Counted from the first letter of the stretch, positions 37,365 to 51,554 are shown. The stretch is 64,000 bases of DNA from Onchocerca volvulus (GCA_000499405.2 HG738137.1:26719928-26783927), one strand, 5' to 3'. The notes: generated from the letters alone by a model not told the origin. Program-made: numbers and translations.

Positions 37365-40300
37365 TTAAGCAGTTGAAGTAAGAGTTTCTGCTCCAGCTCC
37401 ACGTACAAAAAGAACTCGCGGCAAGCCAGCTGTAAGCTCGTCTAAATAATGCAAATAATCAGTGAAACCTGAAATTTTGAAGTACTTCAGAAAATTAATT
37501 TCTTCAAATTGCAAATAATTGATAGAGCGAAAGACGAGGAATTTTTCAGTATCTGGCGCTTTTTCAGAAGAAGGATTGAAAGAAAATTCTCATAGAGGAT
37601 TGACTGGAGCATGAAATATTGCTACTATTACTTTGAAATATTGCTACTATTACTTTGAAATATTGCTACTATTACTTTGAAAAATTTGTATATTCAATAT
37701 CATTACGATCTTAAGATATCTTGTCATAAAAAGTATAATGAAATTCATTGAGATGCTACCATTAAAGACTTGAAAAATTTTAATGCATCGATAATCATAA
37801 ATTAGATAGAAATTGAACCTTCTTTCACTTCTGGAGGCTTTGGAAGATTCAGCAATATCAGTTGACTTTTTTCAGATGTCTTCCTGAATAAAGCATTTAA
37901 ACGAGTAGCTGTATGCATTTTATGAACCTGAAAAGTACATTCGTTAATTTCTACATTAATTATGTAATGGAATTGTTCTGCTAATTTTGTACAGAAATGA
38001 AGAGATTTGTTAATGTGCAAAAAATTTCTATCTTGTTTCGCCTGAAAATACAATTCCGTGTTTTTTACATCGTTTAGTTCTATAAAGGGGAAAAGAAAAA
38101 AAATGAAGTGATAATGATTTCTTTTGTATTTCATCGTTAAAGAATATAAGAGATCACGAGCAAAACATCAAGCTAAATCAAGAATCAAATCCATATTATC
38201 ATGTCGACGTAGCTGACTGATTATAAAAGTTAAAATGAACCTTGCGCCTGTCTAGGCTCTGTAAGCGTTTTATTCTCTCGTTATCGTACTTGATATCTTC
38301 ATCACATATTCGTAGTTTTTTCACAATTTTCCTCCTAAAGAATAAAAAAATAGACTCGGATGTCATTAACAAAGCATTCAGATAGCAGAAGCAAATTTTT
38401 ATGTTACAACTACATTAGGATAACTGGGCGAAATTGTTATAAAACTTGCATAAATATGTGTATCTTGGAAAATCAACAAACCCTAATTCCGTTGATGTTG
38501 GAAGTGTTTGGGCTTGCCCTCGATTTTCCATTGTATTTACTAAAATAAATCACATAAGATCTATGGCATTAAGAGAGTGTGTAATATGGCAAAAAAGCTG
38601 CAAAAGAAAAGATTTGAAATGATAGATTTCGTAGCAAAAAAAAAAAAATTTTGCGTGTTTAAAAAATCCATAAATTATTTGAACATTCATCCCCTTTTTC
38701 GATATTATCATGCTGTTTTTTTTTTCTTTTTTTAAATACAAATAGAACAAGTAATCAAACTAGTGAAAAGAACAGAAATTCTAAAAATAAAAAAAAAAAA
38801 AAAAATATAATGAACACCATTCAAATTGACGTCCTTTGTGATGAGATCTTCATCGATTTTACCATTGCCATTCGCTTCGACGTCGATATTACCAGCATGT
38901 TTTTCAATGTAAAAACGATTTTTTTTCAGAGGCTACAAATGTACAAAAAAGAAATAAGCGCAGTGCTATCGCATATTGACTGAGAATTCATTGTTCATGA
39001 TTATCTTCGACAAGATTATGAAAAAGCTTTAAGGATTTTTAGAATTTATTTTTTAAATTGGAAGAAATTTCTTTAATTTATCTTCATATTAATATTTAAG
39101 TATTCCATGAATATTTTGATCATAGAAACAGCAAAATACAGTAATGAAACCTCAGTGTTTTCGACATCGTTTCGTACTTTGTCATCTAATTCCTTCAATG
39201 GTTCAGTGTTTTTCTTCATCATCGCAAACTTTCTCGCCTCACGTGCCATCTGACTCCTTTCTTCCATCATTAATGTTCGCTCAAAGTCGGCTCGTGATAT
39301 ATTAGGATCACTTAGTATGTCGACCTAAAAGTTTGATACTACGTAGAAACAAATATTGCTTGTCTTTCTTTCTTTTTTTTTTTTTTTTAAATATCATTGG
39401 CTTAACAGATCCTCTATAAAGTATCAAGCGAGTAAGCATATGATAATGAGTGCACTTATTTAAAATTGTAAACCTGTACGATAGCATCAATGCGCATCGC
39501 TTTCAAATAGAAATTAATTCTACCAATCATTTCTTCCTTTTCTTTAATATCACGAGCAATACCAATTACGCGCAGTTTACATCCACGCCAAACCTGAACA
39601 TATGACCTCAGTTTATGAGTCACAGGTTAAATAATTCTCGTATGTGATTCTTTGTTCAATATTTAGCTACAAAAACAAATTTCCCACAATAATGCCTTTC
39701 TGGTGCTTAGCAAAACTATTCTGAATATTTGCAGCACATCAGAAGCAAAATTATATCTGACCAGTGAATAAAATGCTAACCTTATGATACAATAATAAAT
39801 GGGCGATTAATCCAAGAAAGCCTCGATCACGAATTATCCAATATGCATCGACATAACCATTCTTTACTGGTTCACTTATATAGGGAAAATATGATATTTC
39901 TTTGGCCACAAGAAGACACATTTTCATGACATAACCAGCATGCAATTTGTCTAGAATTATTTATGAAATGCGTGATTAAAGCAAAAAATGTGTGTATATG
40001 ATATTATAAAATCTAAATATTTTTCACTTGGAATGATAATAATTATCTAAATGTCGAGCCCTCCTTATAAATCATTCGCTCTGGAGCGACACAACTACAT
40101 GCTGCACACGGTTGTCTGATAGTGAACTTTTTTAGAGACAAAAGTAGCACAAAACTTTCAGATGAAAGCAAAGAAAATAATTTGTGGAAAAAGATAAATT
40201 TATAGAAATCTGGCATAAACTTTTCTTATTACTTAATTTCAGAGGTAAACTAACCCACAAATGTTGAACATTCTGAGTCAGGTGGTTCAGAGGGCCAATC

Positions 40301-43300
40301 TGGACTATACTTCGGCCATTTCAATAATAATGTATTCGGACAAAGAGCACCAACTCCAGTACTTTGGATAACTGTCGAAATACTCCCACAAATCTGGAAC
40401 ACAGAAATTTTCACAAGTCCCCTAAGGAATTAATATTACATAAATTCAAAAACTGTTGTGCTTCATTTGTCTGTTTCATTATCTATATTTTGAAACAGTG
40501 TTTTAAATACCTGGGACTCGCCATACACAAGAGTTTTTGCAAATCCACGAAGTTTCGCATATTTCATATCATCTTTTAATCGCTTCCGTATCTAGAAAAA
40601 ATAGTGATTAAATTTCGTCTTTTCGATGATTAATTACTTTGCACAAAAAATCATTTCCATTACTGCCATATCTTTTTTTTTTTTTTTTTGAAGAAAGAAA
40701 CAATTATCAGCAGTTATTGTCGAAATGCAAATGTTTTACTGAATAAAGGTGAGAAGCAAATAAAACGAATAAATTAGGAAGTAAACTTCAATATTATCAG
40801 AAAATTTAATCATTTTAAAACATAGTGAATCAGCAAAAGTAGAAGATCGGATCATTTACCTCATTGGCCTTGTTTTGATCATTCTCATCGAAAGGGTTAC
40901 CACAAAGGCATGCAACAACCACGCATAATCCTTGGCTAGCTTTCAGTTGTGATGCCAAATGAAGCAATCGTTTATAGCGTAAATCAGTTTGATCATCCTC
41001 CCATTTTAGTGCAAAAAGAAGTAATAATTGTGGCCTTAAGATATGATATCTTCAAGTACTGATTACATATACAAAATATAATATATAAAAATAGCAGATT
41101 TAGCGAGTTCACAAAAATGGGAACAAGCATTAAAGAATGGAACATACATGAAGTAACTACCTGAAATCTTTTGGATGTGATGCTTCCGTGTCATCTATTG
41201 TTAACAAAGCTTTTTGTGCAGTTGAAATTGACACAGCACGCATTCCATGACCCCATTCTTTATTTGCTCTAAATTATGCTTTCAATTTTTGACTAGTGAA
41301 CATATATATAACAATATTTGTCTTTTCAATAATCTTATGATGATTAAGAGGACGGGCATAGCATACAGGAAAATGAGTCCTCAGAAAAAGATTCAACTAA
41401 ATAACAAAGTAAATAAAAAATAAAAATACCCTCTGTACTCTGTATATTTATAAAGCGAAAAACAAAGAAGACATGAAACGATGGCATAATCCCAATGCGT
41501 TGTGAACATAATGAAAAAGCACAGAAATGCACCAAGCAGAGCGAGTGACCTGAATTACATACAGTTTCTCAGCATCTAGATTAAAATTTTCATTCATCTC
41601 ATTGAAGCAGGCTTATTTTTTTATTGAAGCTTTCATACCGACAACTCAGAAACATAGCCGATTTAATATTAAATGAAAGGGATAGGAAATATTACCGATA
41701 TACTTCAATACTACCCAACCCTTGCTTTTGCCAATATACCAATATGGCAGACTTCGTGAACAGTACTTACCAATGATAATATTTATAACGAGGTCTCCAA
41801 TTGGGTGTTTTGATGATAGAATGCATTGCGCAGATAACATTAATAAATGCATAACACATCAAGAAGAAAAAATCAACGACTGCGGCAATATGATCCATTG
41901 CACCAAGAAGTATTGCTAATTCAGCAATCAATGTCGTAATCAACAACCTATAACAGATACTTTCAAACTATTATGTAAAAGAATTTTATTCTATAAATAC
42001 ATATTTAAAAAATCAGTTGAATCATTGATCTGGAAATTCGCGTAAGACAAGTGTGCACTCGAATTATGAGAACACATTCTAAAAGAACTATTAGTCAGTC
42101 AATATAATTTATATAAAACGTCTAATATAAGTTCAAAAACATAGTTTTAACCGCAATCGTACATGGCGATGAGTCAGTAAATCTCCTTATTCCTATTAGA
42201 TGCATCATATATAAGGAATTACAGGGATTTTTCATGTGGATCACTCAACAGAAGCAACCACATACACATATAATGAAGATGCTCATTAAATGATTCGGAT
42301 ATTTAGATTAACAACATGTTTAGTACATACCCGTGGAAGGGTTCATTTCTTTTCGTCAATTTCCTGAAACTCTTCAACTCTGGTACTACTTCGTCTTGTG
42401 CTATGCACTGAAGTAAACGAGGTGCGCCTAGAATGAAGGATAAAACATTGATGATAGAAATAATTATTTATGAAGCATTAAATAATTTTTTGGGAAGAAA
42501 TAAACGTTCTGATGATAGTGAATTATGCATAAGAACAGCTAGAATGTTGAAATGAAGATGGTAACAATAGTTATAACAATGATAACTGTTTTGAGATAGC
42601 TTCAAAATTCATGAGAACTATTGAGAAGAAACACATACTACATAAACATTGAAGAGCAGCTCCAAATGTCGAAGTAAATGAGCCGATTAACAATATCCAA
42701 TGGCTTGGCCATGCTAAATTTGCTACAACCATACTACTTGCCATTGATGCTCCATACCTTTAAACACAAAACTTATTTATACATTAAGCGTTGCTTGCAA
42801 AGTAGAAATATATTCAATGTCAGAAATTAAATAAATAACACATTGGGACAGAAATATACACATATTTTAAATGAAACTTACTTATCCCGTAATACATCTC
42901 CATCGATTGCTGCACCAAACGTTAAAGCAAGCGCAAAGTAGATGAACGAAGTGGTCAACTGCGCTCCCAGTGTACCTGACGGTATTGATTTCTGGGCATT
43001 TTTGAGATCTCCTAAAAATCTTCATATATCTCTTTTTTTCTTAAAGATCTCTTAAAAAATCATTGAGATAAATGAAAAGATATTTGAATCAGAAGTAATA
43101 ATTTCTTCTGGTATTAGTTAATGTATTCTGAATAAATAAAACAATACCACTCATATTAGCTCCCGTTAAAATTCCAGTAACTGCTGGAAAATAAATAGCC
43201 AATAATACGAAAAATGTAGTTTTCACGTCTTGATATACTTCCACATGAGTATTTGCCGCTTTCCCAGGCTTGTATTCACCAGCTTCCATGTAATGAATTG

Positions 43301-46300
43301 TTTTCAAGTTTTCTGCAAGTCCAAATCAAAGATTATAATTGGCTTCTGAATAGCCTGAATGCAAATATTTATTTTAAAAAATTGAAGAATTGTTCAAATC
43401 TGATATTAAACGAGAAAAGAAAAGAATTTGTAATTGAAAGAAACCTTTTAGAACACCGCTTGTAAAACCTGGATAACCATTCACGCATTTAATAGGCAAA
43501 AAGCATGTACCATTACTGCAGTATTCTGTAACGCTTTTACTTCTGAAAAATTTATAGTCTATACCGTATATAAAAAAAAAAAGCATTTATATCTAAAAGT
43601 ACATTTTTTTTATATCTAAATATTATTTCAATCAAATCTTGTTGACTTATAAAAATGCATTGTTAGTGCCACAATTTTAATATATAAATAATTTAAAATT
43701 GAAACTTTAAAATCATATCTGATATAGCTTCGTCAGACTTGAAAGTAACTTGTTACCATGAACTCTAATCCTCAATCTAAGAACTACCCATGCTGAGAAG
43801 AATGATCCGATTTTTTTTTTATTTTGCTTAATTAATCTTTTTAATTAATTTCCCACAACCAGAATTTGACATTTCTAAACAATTATCTAGCTATCTTTTC
43901 ATTAGACAATTCTATATCTATTCATGAAATATTTAAAGCTTTCAAGCTATATAATTCTTATTGCCTCATCAAAATTAAGCAATTTCCTATAATTATTAAA
44001 AATTTACATATATCTTTCATTGCAATATTTGCAGATATGCATAACTGAGACATTTTTCGGCATGAATACTTGTGCTTGCAATAAATGGTCGCCCATTTTA
44101 CATACCCTAAAGTGAAAGACATTAGTTATATATGTTTCAATTAAAAGTAATTCTATCCTAATTCACTTTTTTCTTTTTTTTTTGATTGATCGCAAGATTA
44201 ATCCTAATTCCACAAATTGTCGATAAAATAACTTTAATACTGCAAATTATCGATGAACTGTACGTAATTTAAATTACTCCACATAATTATACGTCAGTGA
44301 TAGAAATCAGTAGTAATTTTACACCTTTGTCCATTCTCCGGACTGATTGATTTTTCGATCCCACCAGCGAAACAAGATAATATCGATAAAATAACACAAA
44401 AAAGTGAGATCTGAAGGTAACAAAATATAAGTTTCAATAATGATATCATAAATCAACACAACATTTCAAACTAAAGAACACAAAAATCATGAACATACCG
44501 GTGCGAAAAGCTGCACAAATCGTACACCCATTGCTACAACAACAAATTCAAGCAATAATAACAATGTAGCGTATATTCGCAGATTATGCGACATCATACC
44601 GAACATGTCTGCAGATAAATAATAAATTATATTGCAATAATTTAGTGCTTATACAAGTTCCGTCTTTTGTGCTAAATTTAATGGATGGAAGAAAGAGCAT
44701 TGGATAGCAAGAATTACTGTTCATTGAATAAGTGATTTGCTAAATTTTGATTTTTCCAATAATGTCTCGCTTATAAATACCATCAGCTATTTTTCAGAGG
44801 TCTAGAATATGTTAGAGAGTATAAAAAGTGAAATGAGACTATCATAAATCAAATCATCAATCTCATCGGCAATCAAAATATTGAGATGAAATAGAAAACG
44901 ACCAAAAATTAACCTGTTTGTGATTGCACTTCTCTGCCGCCAATTGTGAGATCAGGAAAAATGTAAATCTGAAAAATGAGCGAAATTTTTGAAGGAAATC
45001 GACCAGCGTCAAAAAATCGAATCAAATTTATTTGAAATTTAGGAACTAGTAACTGCACTTAAAACAATTTTTAGCGATATATAATAACACACCAATAAAA
45101 TTTCAACTCCGCCGACCAAATACATAGATGTAGCAACTGCATTTCCCAGATAGAACAGCATACCTATGGCTGTACCAAATTCTGTTCCAAGATTTCTCGA
45201 TAGCATGTAATAGGCACCACCACTCTTGATTTCTCCATTGGTAGCTATTGCTGATAAACTGATGCTGGTAATGAAAGTCTACAACGAATAATGATTATTC
45301 TCTGATAGAATTAAATATTATCCAGAATTTGCAATCCAATAAGTGACCATTGAAGTGATTACAATAATCTTACCGAAAGAATAGAGGAACTTTCTCACGA
45401 AGTTGTACAGTGAGACTAAAGAAACGGTAACTACACTTATAGTTCGATACGAACAATGAGCTGGTAGCAAAATAACCAATTATCAATGATTAATTAATAT
45501 TATTTTATGGATGGTAGAAAGAATACTTGAATAATTTCTTCATTCATCAATCTTACTAACAAAATCTAACTGATGATCAGAGAATTCATTAATTTAAAAT
45601 TGAAACATACAGTTAAACAACAGAGTGCAAGAAGTAGAGATGTTTGTGATATGCCGGCAATTCCAACAACCCAGAAAAGACGTATGAACATGGTTACGCC
45701 CAAGATGTGCTGAACTGTAGGCAAATATACACCAAATAATGTGCCCAAATTTGCCGACTGAAAATTTTTGCATTTTGTTGAAGTTTTACTTCAATTGGAA
45801 GTTTGTTCATATGGCATAAATTTTTAGCATATAGCGGAAGATGATAATACACCAAATATGGCCAAATCTGTGTCCTCTAAGAGATATTAAAAATCACAAA
45901 AATTGAATGATTCTGTTTAATCTAGATGCTAATTAAACTATCGTGGTGGATCGAGTCTAATATTTAAATTGAAGCAATATTTTTCTTAGATTGTTGAGTT
46001 ATTTCAGTGTTTATAAGCATACCTTTGTAGATCTTTCAAATGCCTGAGGCTGTGTGAAAACCTTCAAGTATTGAGAGAACAATTCGGCTGTATCCTCGAA
46101 AAGTTCCAAATTTGTATGTCCCATGTTAGGTTTAATCGTATCACCATTTGTTGAAGACTCTTCCTCATCTGATACAGATAATTCGTCTGTAAATTTTTAC
46201 ATAAATTAAACATGAAAATTGAAGGGATTGAAGCAAATATGTTCGTGGTAATATAACATTATTTCTGCCTTAAATTACTTTATTTTAATGCAGGTCAAGG

Positions 46301-48027
46301 GGTGATCATCACAAGTCACTAAACATTATAACATCAGAACAATTTTAAATAGTCCTGTTTAACACTAAGAAATAAAAAATTAGTAATTTCAACTAAATAC
46401 CGATACTATTCATGATTATTCCCGTATTGCGATGAAGTATCTTCATCCTTCATCATAAATTTGATGAAAGATGAAGCAAAATTTCAAGAATATTTGTGCT
46501 TGAAATGATATGATGTTGACATTATTTAGAAGGTAAGAATTATAAAAGTACCATTTTCCGATGAACAGAATCAACAAGATATCATCCTTCTCATGAATCA
46601 TTAATTTAATGAATTAATTTGTTAACAAACCTTTGCTGGTATCATCAGCTGATAAGAGTAGTGAAACTTCTTCATGGAAATCATCATCTTCTGTTTGCAA
46701 TACAACCATACTTTCAGCACAACTATCAGCAACTTTGAGTGGAATTTCTGCCATTACAGAATCTTCTCGTAAATTGATCTGATTGCTATTTGCATTACGA
46801 TGATCCGATATATTATTATTCATTGTTCTCTGAATAAATGCGAAAAGATATGGTCTATGATGCCAAAAAAAACAACAAAAGAGCAATGATGATAGATTAA
46901 GCGAAGAGACTAACTATCCCTTGGGTTCGGGAAACTGAATAATTTTTATAGAATATTTCATGATTACTCACGTAATACAGAATCCATTTCCAATGTAGGT
47001 TAAAAGAAAAGCAATTAAGAAGAGAGAATTTACCTAAGCAACTAGAACGGAGCATTGGTTGCCAAGGTAAATTCTCTATTTTAATTTAATTTTACCCATT
47101 ACCTTACTGAGCATGCCTCTCTTAATAGAGTACGAAATATATTTTGCATGGATTCTAAGCTAAGGTAACATAAATTTACAAATTACGGTAGATTACAGTA
47201 TCTCTGCCTACAATTTTATGGAAAAAAAAAACCTTAAATACATGATAACACACATTTCTATAATTTCCTCTCTCGTATTCTACGTAATTAAGCCCATATT
47301 ACGTTACACACGTTCACATAACTCCATCCTAAAATTCATCTTCATTTCATCTATTCTATATCATATTTTATGATATTACTTGAACTTTTACGTGCATTCT
47401 CTAAAAGAATTTTAATTTTCAGAATCCATTTCAAATTATAAATGCTTGCCTTATGCAATATGCTTCACATTCAAAATGTTCCGATTTTTTTACATTCATT
47501 TAAAAGAAATCTCGATTTTACAGATGATATATGTAATATATTTGAACTAAATATTCCATCGCATATTTAAGGACAGTAATCTCATCTTTACAGTATGCTT
47601 ATTTCAGTGGAACAATTCTGTTCTTACAGTATACTTGACTCCAGTATATTGTAAGGAGAAGCAGTTAGTCACGATGAGTTAGTGGATGTGAGAAGGAAAA
47701 GTTTGTTAAAGATGAAAATTATGAATGAAACTACTCCAATCGGAGAACGACAACGATTAATCATTAATCAGTTTGAAAAAGGTTGAATCCGGAAAACCGG
47801 AAGACATCGAATCAAGAATTGAGATATTATAAACTTGTAGTATTATTGCAACTATCATAACAATTATTTCTGGTAGCAACAAGGATTGAGTATATGTAGA
47901 CTGAAAATGTAGTAAATCGAAGATAATTTAAAAAGGTGTAAAACAGAGGTATTACGTACGTGTGTCACACGTATTACAATGATAGGTATCACGTGTAATA
48001 TACGTAAGTAATACTCACTTCAGACAT
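37365..48027 (-). CDS. kcc: K-Cl cotransporter (KCC, SLC12 family)
   Basis: Electroneutral K+/Cl- symporter of the plasma membrane. Exons, 5' to 3': 48027-48019 (MSE, optional), 46829-46631, 46186-46023, 45757-45611, 45278-45093, 44968-44914, 44608-44499, 44411-44325, 44106-44046, 43737-43706, 43542-43445, 43312-43148, 43011-42882, 42757-42639, 42427-42331, 41947-41771, 41549-41430, 41268-41161, 41034-40860, 40591-40511, 40393-40255, 39950-39781, 39593-39474, 39324-39151, 38932-38818, 38539-38482, 38334-38241, 37927-37819, 37468-37365; about 1130 residues. Hallmarks: [20 protein letters not shown] (TM1), [17 protein letters not shown] (TM3), the long Cys-rich loop (YCSNGTC), [29 protein letters not shown] and [17 protein letters not shown] near the C-terminus. 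An alternative start is ATG 46823. Exon 44411-44325 needs one base fewer in an A7 run to keep frame. Confidence 0.93.
37613..37678. repeat. 22-bp unit x 3 tandem repeat in the last KCC intron
   Basis: Unit starts GAAATATTGCTACTATTAC; three exact copies. Confidence 0.95.
47023..47077. repeat. miRNA-precursor-like hairpin in KCC intron 1
   Basis: 13-base arms AGAGAATTTACCT (47023-47035) and complement (47065-47077), a 2-base internal mismatch, five more pairs (GCAAC/GTTGC) and a 15-base loop. It lies upstream of the 46829 acceptor. Confidence 0.6.
47950..48012. repeat. ACGT-rich inverted repeats just inside KCC intron 1
   Basis: Several overlapping copies of ACGT-containing words (TACGTACGTGTGTCACACGT, ATCACGTGTAAT, ATACGTAAGTAATAC) form imperfect inverted repeats directly downstream of the first-exon donor. 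They include one CACGTG E-box. Confidence 0.6.
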
Positions 48028-49199
48028 TTTTCGCTTTTCCGAGAAATTAAAACAAGCTATCCCCTGGCTTGTCGTGCTCAATGTCCCCAAGACAGGAATT
48101 TCAGTTGAATGAAGAAATGAGATCAGAGATCATTTTTAAAGATTTTAATGAAATTTGCAATTAAAAAAGTTACAGATTTATTCGCACAATTAACTACTGA
48201 TCGATTCGCTTTCTGTCTATTCCTCATATACTTCTACTTCACAGCTCTCAGGTCTGTTTCCGCTTAAAATTTTCATTAGTGTCAAGCAAAATTCAAAAAT
48301 GATCGATTACTGTGAGAGTAATTCCTTAAAAATAACAAATCTAAGTTGATCATCTCAAACTTCTAGAATTTCTTGAATTTTTCAACTTCTTAAATTTTAC
48401 ATCCATATAATTTAGGACTTTTTCTTTCTAATTCTCAGTTCATATTTTATTAAAGTTTTCAATTTTTCCCAAGATTCTTAACTTCTTGAATTCTTCACCC
48501 TCCCATTTTTTCAATTGAATTTTGAAAAAAAATTTTTGTTTAATATCTAATTTTAGATTGTACCTTGAAATTCTAATTCTAATTTATTTAACTTCCAATC
48601 ATAATTATCTATTTTAACTTGATCACAGAGCAACTGATCTACGATATATATGTCCCACAGACACAAACTTCACTATCACTGTTAAGTTGAAGAAAGTTGA
48701 ATGTTAAGACAATTTGTTGTTCTTGATAAAAATTGTATATATGTTGTCATTGGAGAAAGGAAATTTAAAACAGGGATTTTTTTTAAATTCTAAAAAATAA
48801 AAATTTTGGACTAACTTCTAGCCAGAGATTTAGACATTTTAGGAAATAAAACTTTGATGCTTCAAGAATTGTTCTTTCTAATTTTTAATTAAAACCCTTA
48901 ATTTTTTCAAAATTCTCATTTTCTACATCCATAAAATAATATATAAATTTGAAAATATGAAAAAAAAATTCGAAAAAATAAAAGGAAGAGAAAAAAAGGT
49001 GTAAGAAGTTGATAATAAGTAACATAAATATGTGCATCAATATTAAATAATATGTACAATTCAAAGAGAGTGCCGAAAATTAGGATGAATTATTAAATGT
49101 TCTAATGCTGTTAGTTCTTTCCTTAATACTGGTTGAATTAGAAATTCGGATAAAAAATCCAATAATTTTTTTTTTCCATGAAATTTCTATATTTTTTTA

Positions 49200-49273
49200 T
49201 TTTTATTTAGGAGAAAATATTGTTGAGAAAAATTGATTTTTATTTAGGAGAAAATATTGTTGAGAAAAATTGA
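49200..49273. repeat. 37-bp tandem duplication
   Basis: Two exact copies of a unit beginning TTTTTATTTAGGAG and ending AATTGA. Confidence 0.95.
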
Positions 49274-51197
49274 TGAATCAAAAAAAAGATTCAATTTTCT
49301 AAAGAAGGAAAAAGATGGAACATCTGGCTATCGATCAACCGTGTGGAATGCTATTTGAAGGAAAAATGAAATAGTCAACGGTGTCATATTCTCAATTCAA
49401 ATTTTAATCGTTATTTTATGATTTACGATGGAGGACATGAGAAATTTTCCGTTTTTTAAATTTTTCTCCAAGTTTATTTTAGAAGCTTTGCATGGCAAGA
49501 AATTGAGCGGAGAAATAATCAATTAGCCATGAAGAAAGCAATCATAAAATGGAAGAAAAGAATACCAAAACATTAAAATGGCAAACAAATTTTTGTTCAA
49601 TACCAAAACAGAAATTAATAAAAAAAAAAAGTAGAAACTTTCAATATAACAAAATAAAAGATGCTTAATTTCAAAAAAAAAAAAAAAAAATTACTTTTTT
49701 GATTAAAAAATATATTGAAAGAACAAAAATTTTTGGAAGTAGATTTTTTTTTTTTTTGAATCTTTGATTTTTGTGCTCCTATTTTAAATCCATTAAGTCA
49801 GGTTAACCAGAATTTTCTTTTAAATACTGTCTGGAAAAAGTTAGTAAAGGAAAAAGTCCCATCACTTCTCATTTCTTTCTTGAAATTCGTCATTCCAGGA
49901 AAGAAATTGATTAGTTTATGTACTACAAAAAAAAGCAAAAAATTAGAAAACAATCAGAATTTTACAAATTCATAGAATATTCAATTAGTTTTATCACTTA
50001 AACAAATTATCTTTAGCACACCTATGATGATCGATTAGCTATTAGCTCAGTTACACAATATCTTCTGATCATATTTTTTACAGATCGGAAAATGGAATAT
50101 TGACACTAATCCTTCAATTTGCAGACAACACTTCAGTTTCCTAAGTCAGCTGTTAAATACATTGCTTTGATTTTGTTAGTCATACCAAAATGATTTTGGT
50201 GACTAATCACTAAAGTGATTTTAGTAATTAATTATTTCCATGAAGAAATGCTGTAGGAATCGAAACTTTAGGTGCCTAGCACCTATATCCAATGCCAAGT
50301 CACGCAAAAGAAAAACTTTGACTACCATTTATGAAATTTTTATAATTTCTCTCGTTATTTGAATCTTCTCCTTTTTTTTTTTTTGATTTATTTTTACAAT
50401 TTTATCTAAATCACTTATAATTAGCAGTTTTTGCAAACACATCAATCATTTTTAAAATAATTGAAAAGCAAAATGGAAGGAATAAAATGAGGCAAAAGGA
50501 AAAAGAAAATGCCATTTCTATTCAAAGCACCATTTCATGTCACTCATTGCAAACATACTTGAGTTTTTCTTGAGCTTTTGCTTATTTATATTTTCGTCTT
50601 GTATTAAGATTTCATTCCTTAAAATATTCTAATATAATTGAAAGTATAAAATAAAATTTTCTTTTTGGTAGAAAACAAAAAAAAAAAAAAAAAAACAAAC
50701 TAAAACAGAAAAAAAAAGTCAAAAAAAAAAGGATTGTTGCTTTGAGTAATTTTTAGAAAAAAAAAATCTCATCGATGCTATCTATTTCTAGAACAATAAT
50801 TGAGTTAATAATAATACTAACTTCTCCAAATTCAATGCTTGCCTATTTGAAAGATAATTTAGTTAAATTGTCTAAAGCTCTATTTCAATCGCAATAAGAA
50901 GTTAACGAAAAGCAGTAAGCAAAGAGTAGATGAAGATAAATCCTTCTTGAGCTAATTAATTGATAATTGCATAAGCAATCAGATGAAAATTCCTCGGATA
51001 GGAGTGGAATTTAAATTGCTATTTGTTCCCTTAGGATAGATAAGCAGTGGTGATAATGATAATCATTAACAGAAATATATATGATAAATGAAAAGTAAAA
51101 TGCGATAAGATGATAAAGAAGTGATTAGAAAGGCAAGTGAAAATGAAATACTATTATATTCAAAACATATCATTTCATTCTCGATTCCTGTAGATGA

Positions 51198-51554
51198 TTA
51201 CTTGTAGGTAACAAATGAACTTCTCCAATGCTTACGGAAAACTATCAATATGTGACTCTTAATTAAGTACAATATTGCAAGTAGAAAAATGAACCAATAT
51301 GGGTCAAAGATCGATTTAACTGGATAGAGAAGTTGAAGGTAACCATTCCAAAAATCAAAGAACAATTTTTCCAATGAAATCCTTATTGACGTCAGAATCG
51401 CTTCCGTAAGCAGCATAAATGAGATTATTGATTTTTGAGGGGTGAGATGAGTAATAATAAATTCTAAATTGTCTTTTTTTTTTCCCCTGAATGTTTTATT
51501 CATTTTGCTTTTTGCCGAATTAAATGTTATTCGAGAAGCAAAAGAAAAAGACAA
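51198..51554 (-). CDS. Uncertain 118-codon ORF, possible one-helix membrane protein
   Basis: Not recognised. The N-terminal half is basic; the C-terminal half holds a hydrophobic stretch (WFIFLLAILYLI). It is unspliced, has no neighbours in context, and has composition like its AT-rich surroundings (rich in F, I, K, L, S). In DNA of this composition one such ORF per window by chance is not surprising. Confidence 0.15.
   Translation of the reverse strand: MSFSFASRITFNSAKSKMNKTFRGKKKDNLEFIITHLTPQKSIISFMLLTEAILTSIRISLEKLFFDFWNGYLQLLYPVKSIFDPYWFIFLLAILYLIKSHILIVFRKHWRSSFVTYK

Noticed and set aside
37048..37443. Apparent two-exon secreted peptide on the plus strand (signal peptide MTQLAPAILILLVVFH plus a basic tail)
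   Set aside because: The second exon is the exact antisense of the KCC last exon ([15 protein letters not shown]), which matches a conserved protein. The plus-strand frame is a shadow.
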